A stretch of 64,000 nucleotides of DNA from Oceanobacillus halophilus (GTDB lineage: Bacteria > Bacillota > Bacilli > Bacillales > Amphibacillaceae). The translations under genes were made by a program, and so were the position numbers. Each line of letters begins with the position of its first letter. Position 1 is the stretch's first letter. The notes beneath the pieces are model-generated. The model saw only the letters and a list, made by a program, of their open reading frames with translations, was not told where the DNA came from and ran no database searches. Shown here one piece after another: positions 62,420 to 64,000 of the stretch. The stretch covers positions 124,001 to 188,000 of the forward strand of contig NZ_RBZP01000006.1 of NCBI RefSeq assembly GCF_003628505.1, read 5' to 3'.

Positions 62420-62644
62420 GACTCTTTTTGTATGTCTGGTTACTTTTTAACTATGTCGGAGTTGATAGAAATTGTTGATAATATGAATTCATAGTAATGT
62501 GCTTAATCCCGCTACGGAAAGCGACTGCCCGGAGCGGAAATCAACAAAGCACTAAATTAGATATTTATTCTTAATTAAAGAAATTAGCAGTCTATGCAAA
62601 ACCCGACATAAACAATAAAAAGCAACGGTCTATCATAAAGAGTC
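62420..62644. repeat. Interspersed element R7 (short, 225 bp)
   Basis: Ends GACTCTTTTTG and AAAGAGTC are a degenerate form of the family ends. The interior keeps GTTGATAGAAATTGTTGATA, ATCCCGCTACGGAAAGCGAC, TGCCCGGAGCGGAAATCAAC and AATTAGCAGTCTATGC, with most of the GC-rich middle missing. It lies between the glycine riboswitch terminator and the ACT gene. Confidence 0.75.
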
Positions 62645-62660
62645 TTAAAAAAAGACAAAT

Positions 62661-62812
62661 AAAAAAGATTGGTTTAAACCAATCTCAGAAGAATAGATAA
62701 GAGTATTATTTGTACGTACTCTTCTGTCCTTTTGCCTGAGATTGTGAATCCTTCGGCGCCGAGTTAACGGTCTCTCCAGAAGCTGCTCCTTTTGTAGTTT
62801 TACCCACAAAAT
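62661..62812 (-). ncRNA. Glycine riboswitch (single aptamer) with terminator
   Basis: The minus strand has the class hallmarks CTTCTGGAGAGACC, CGCCGAAGG, and CAATCTCAGGCAAAAGGACA, closed by CTTCTG/CAGAAG (62782-62721). A downstream GATTGGTTTAAACCAATC hairpin with six T (62684-62661) is a terminator. CAATCTCAG in the aptamer is exactly complementary to CTGAGATTG at the 5' side of the terminator, so the two folds compete. One aptamer only is apparent. Confidence 0.9.
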
Positions 62813-62930
62813 TCATAGCTAACTTTTTTATTATTTAATTAGAACAAAATAATCTTATCAATAATTATTTGCAAGGTCAATAATGAAGGTATCTTCTAAA
62901 CTGACGGAACTAACTTATACAAAGCAAAAG

Positions 62931-62952
62931 AAAAACCCTTCTTTTGAAAGGG
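62931..62952 (-). terminator. Terminator after the SinI-like gene
   Basis: On the minus strand CCCTT, a 7-nt loop, AAGGG and five T form a short hairpin. Confidence 0.5.
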
Positions 62953-62988
62953 CATGCGAACTTTGTATTATGCATGATAAAATGTCCA

Positions 62989-63144
62989 TTAACTCCAAAT
63001 ACTTGGAACCTCTTTTTCCGTTTCCTTCTTTCCACCCTTTCTAAGATAGGCTTGAACTTCCTCCAGACTCAATCCAATCTTCTTTGCCTCCAGAATTAAT
63101 TTGACCCACTCTTGATCAAGTTCAGCATTCACTTCCTTAACCAT
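62989..63144 (-). CDS. SinI-like anti-repressor (51 residues)
   Basis: The reading frame MVKEVNAELDQEWVKLILEA and onward has ELDQEWVKLI..EAKKIGLSLEEVQAYL, the SinI dimerisation helix-hook pattern. In B. subtilis, SinI binds and disables the SinR repressor and so starts biofilm matrix production. Sequence after residue 35 differs from B. subtilis SinI (KGGKKETEKEVPSIWS). TTAGGAGGGGG precedes the ATG. No sinR-like gene is adjacent in the window. The gene lies directly after a c-di-GMP-I riboswitch. Confidence 0.8.
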   Translation of the reverse strand: MVKEVNAELDQEWVKLILEAKKIGLSLEEVQAYLRKGGKKETEKEVPSIWS

Positions 63145-63172
63145 TTCCCCCTCCTAAAATACATATGTATTT

Positions 63173-63252
63173 CAGGTAGCCCAGCCATCATGATTGAAAA
63201 AACCTTAGACCCGTGACTTTGCGTCCCTATTTTTCAATAGGTTTGCCTTTTT
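63173..63252 (-). ncRNA. Cyclic di-GMP-I (GEMM-I) riboswitch
   Basis: On the minus strand: GGCAAACCTATTGAAAAATA, then GGGACGCAAAGTCACGGGTC and TAAGG, then ATGATGGCTGGGCTACC. The P2 hairpin CCTATT-GAAA-AATAGG has a GNRA tetraloop, and ACGCAAAG is its receptor-like element. This is the classic GEMM-I consensus. CCTGAAATACAT and ATGTATTTTAGG (about 63175-63152) can form a 12-bp hairpin that overlaps the first AGG of the ribosome binding region. No terminator lies before the SinI-like ATG, so translational control is likely. Confidence 0.9.
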
Positions 63253-63261
63253 CTGATTTAA

Positions 63262-63290
63262 ATCATAAAACTACCCAAAATTCCCAAGAA
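63262..63290 (-). promoter_or_regulatory. Candidate promoter of the riboswitch-SinI transcript
   Basis: TTCTTG (63290-63285) and TATGAT (63267-63262) have a 17-bp spacer, with transcription starting just before the aptamer. Confidence 0.5.
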
Positions 63291-63345
63291 TGTATCGTTA
63301 AGAAAATTCTGTTATTAATATACCATATGGAGCATTACACCATCA

Positions 63346-63996
63346 TTACACACTCGATTTACTCCTCAATTTTTTCATTTTTATTAAGCGTTGATTCAAT
63401 TCCTCGCGTCCATTGATGATGTATTTTAAGGCAATTTCTAAGTAATGTATGGTATTTTCTATATTCCCTTGTTTTTCATATTTATCTGCTAAATACAGCG
63501 ATATATTCAGCCATTCCTTTTCCAACCAAGTACGTAAATTAAGAAAACATTCTTCGTATAATCCAGGTAATACCTTCTCTGTTTCGGACATCATGATTTG
63601 TGTAAAATACTGATATTTCCTTTCTTCACTCTCTACGCTCTGTGCTTCTTTCATCATTTTAAGGTAAGATTGTATATCTGAATGTACCTCTCCATGTAAA
63701 AATACATGTTCTCTGTTAGTTCCTAACAAAGGGACACAATCGCTATTGCTGTACCTATCTAGCATACTCTTCAAATAATGCAGAGAAACCCGCAACCTAT
63801 TTCTAGCCTTTTCCAAGTGAACATCTGGCCAAAATACATCGCAAAGCTCATCACGTGTTGAAGATTGGTGAATAACAAGATAACAAAGAATCTGCTTCGC
63901 CTTTCTTCTACCCCATCCATCTTGAAGCTTCTTTCCATTTATATAAACTTTAAATCCATCTAACATATTTACCTGCAGCTCATTTACATCACTCAC
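63346..63996 (-). CDS. SARP-like transcriptional regulator with BTAD domain (5' end probably outside the window)
   Basis: Residues about 8-100 form an OmpR/PhoB-type winged helix (VNMLDGFKVYINGKKL, WGRRKAKQILCYLV, RNRLRVSLHYLKSML). Residues about 105-210 form the helical BTAD region (EEWLNISLYLADKYEKQGNIENTIHYLEIAL). The frame runs to the window edge, and the family often has an N-terminal ATPase, so this may be only the C-terminal part. It lies upstream of the c-di-GMP riboswitch on the same strand. Confidence 0.75.
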   Translation of the reverse strand: MSDVNELQVNMLDGFKVYINGKKLQDGWGRRKAKQILCYLVIHQSSTRDELCDVFWPDVHLEKARNRLRVSLHYLKSMLDRYSNSDCVPLLGTNREHVFLHGEVHSDIQSYLKMMKEAQSVESEERKYQYFTQIMMSETEKVLPGLYEECFLNLRTWLEKEWLNISLYLADKYEKQGNIENTIHYLEIALKYIINGREELNQRLIKMKKLRSKSSV

Positions 63997-64000
63997 ACCA

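Noticed and set aside
62989-63996. Complete sinIR-tapA-type biofilm locus
   Set aside because: Only the SinI-like frame is present; no SinR helix-turn-helix gene or matrix gene is visible, and the adjacent regulator is a BTAD-type protein.
1-64000. tRNA or rRNA genes
   Set aside because: I saw no cloverleaf-like GGTTCGAATCC segments or rRNA blocks; a dedicated tRNA scan was not possible.

Overview
The window is chromosomal DNA of a low-GC, endospore-forming Bacillaceae species. Spore genes (three H-type small acid-soluble proteins, a CwlC-type amidase, a DUF4023 peptide, a coat-like repeat protein), YhfK/YutJ/YpjP-type genes, strong AGGAGG ribosome binding sites and frequent TTG/GTG starts all point that way. 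A DUF1538 antiporter pair, a GltS-type Na+ symporter, a K+/H+ antiporter and a very acidic PstS linker fit a halotolerant or alkaliphilic relative of Oceanobacillus/Virgibacillus. The genus is inference. No rRNA, tRNA, CRISPR array, prophage or intact transposase was seen.

Layout. 0-9 kb: a LysM/propeller protein, an Fsr-like MFS exporter, a succinyl-CoA:acetate CoA-transferase with a LytTR regulator and a four-copy direct-repeat array, an NDH-2-like flavoprotein, and a PAS-PAS-GGDEF-EAL c-di-GMP enzyme. 9-16 kb: argGH behind a palindromic ArgR-type operator, a YhfK reductase, and a P-type cation ATPase behind a yybP-ykoY (Mn2+) riboswitch. 16-21 kb: a GtrA protein and pstSCAB behind a four-repeat PhoP box. 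22-31 kb: a CidAB/LrgAB pair, a K+/H+ antiporter, a small Asn-rich protein, a FUSC-type exporter, a DHA2 MFS pump, CwlC, a glycerophosphodiesterase, a flavin-binding stress protein and a DJ-1/PfpI protein. 31-36 kb: a preQ1-I riboswitch with a queuosine-precursor transporter and queC, a GmhB-like phosphatase, a Zn-ribbon protein, DinB and a thiolase. 36-46 kb: Hsp20, a 23-copy 21-bp tandem array, YhhN, PgsA, spore peptides, a duplicated FMN reductase pair, DUF1538-DUF1538-PII, OsmC, a coat-like protein, sspH and alr. 46-58 kb: a coiled-coil protein, an acyltransferase with a Zn ribbon, GltS, an Spx paralogue, TetR/MOSC, HtpG, Sir2, rhodanese/CstR and YpjP. 58-64 kb: a second 21-bp array, FabF, CsaA, an ACT/PFL pair behind a glycine riboswitch, a SinI-like anti-repressor gene behind a c-di-GMP-I riboswitch, and a SARP/BTAD regulator running off the window.

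Non-coding DNA is the most unusual layer. Four metabolite or second-messenger riboswitches lie in 64 kb. A family of GC-rich, ORF-free interspersed elements with GGCTCTTTTC...GAAAAGAGCC ends occurs seven times at about 225-705 bp, and two very short hairpins look like bare ends of the same family. Three intergenic arrays share a 21-bp period. A 28-30 bp repeat occurs three times, once supplying the C-terminal codons of the CoA-transferase.

Working together: c-di-GMP could be made or degraded by the GGDEF-EAL protein and sensed by the riboswitch that leads into the SinI-like gene. Phosphate, manganese, glycine, preQ1 and arginine each have a recognisable control element next to the matching transport or biosynthetic genes.
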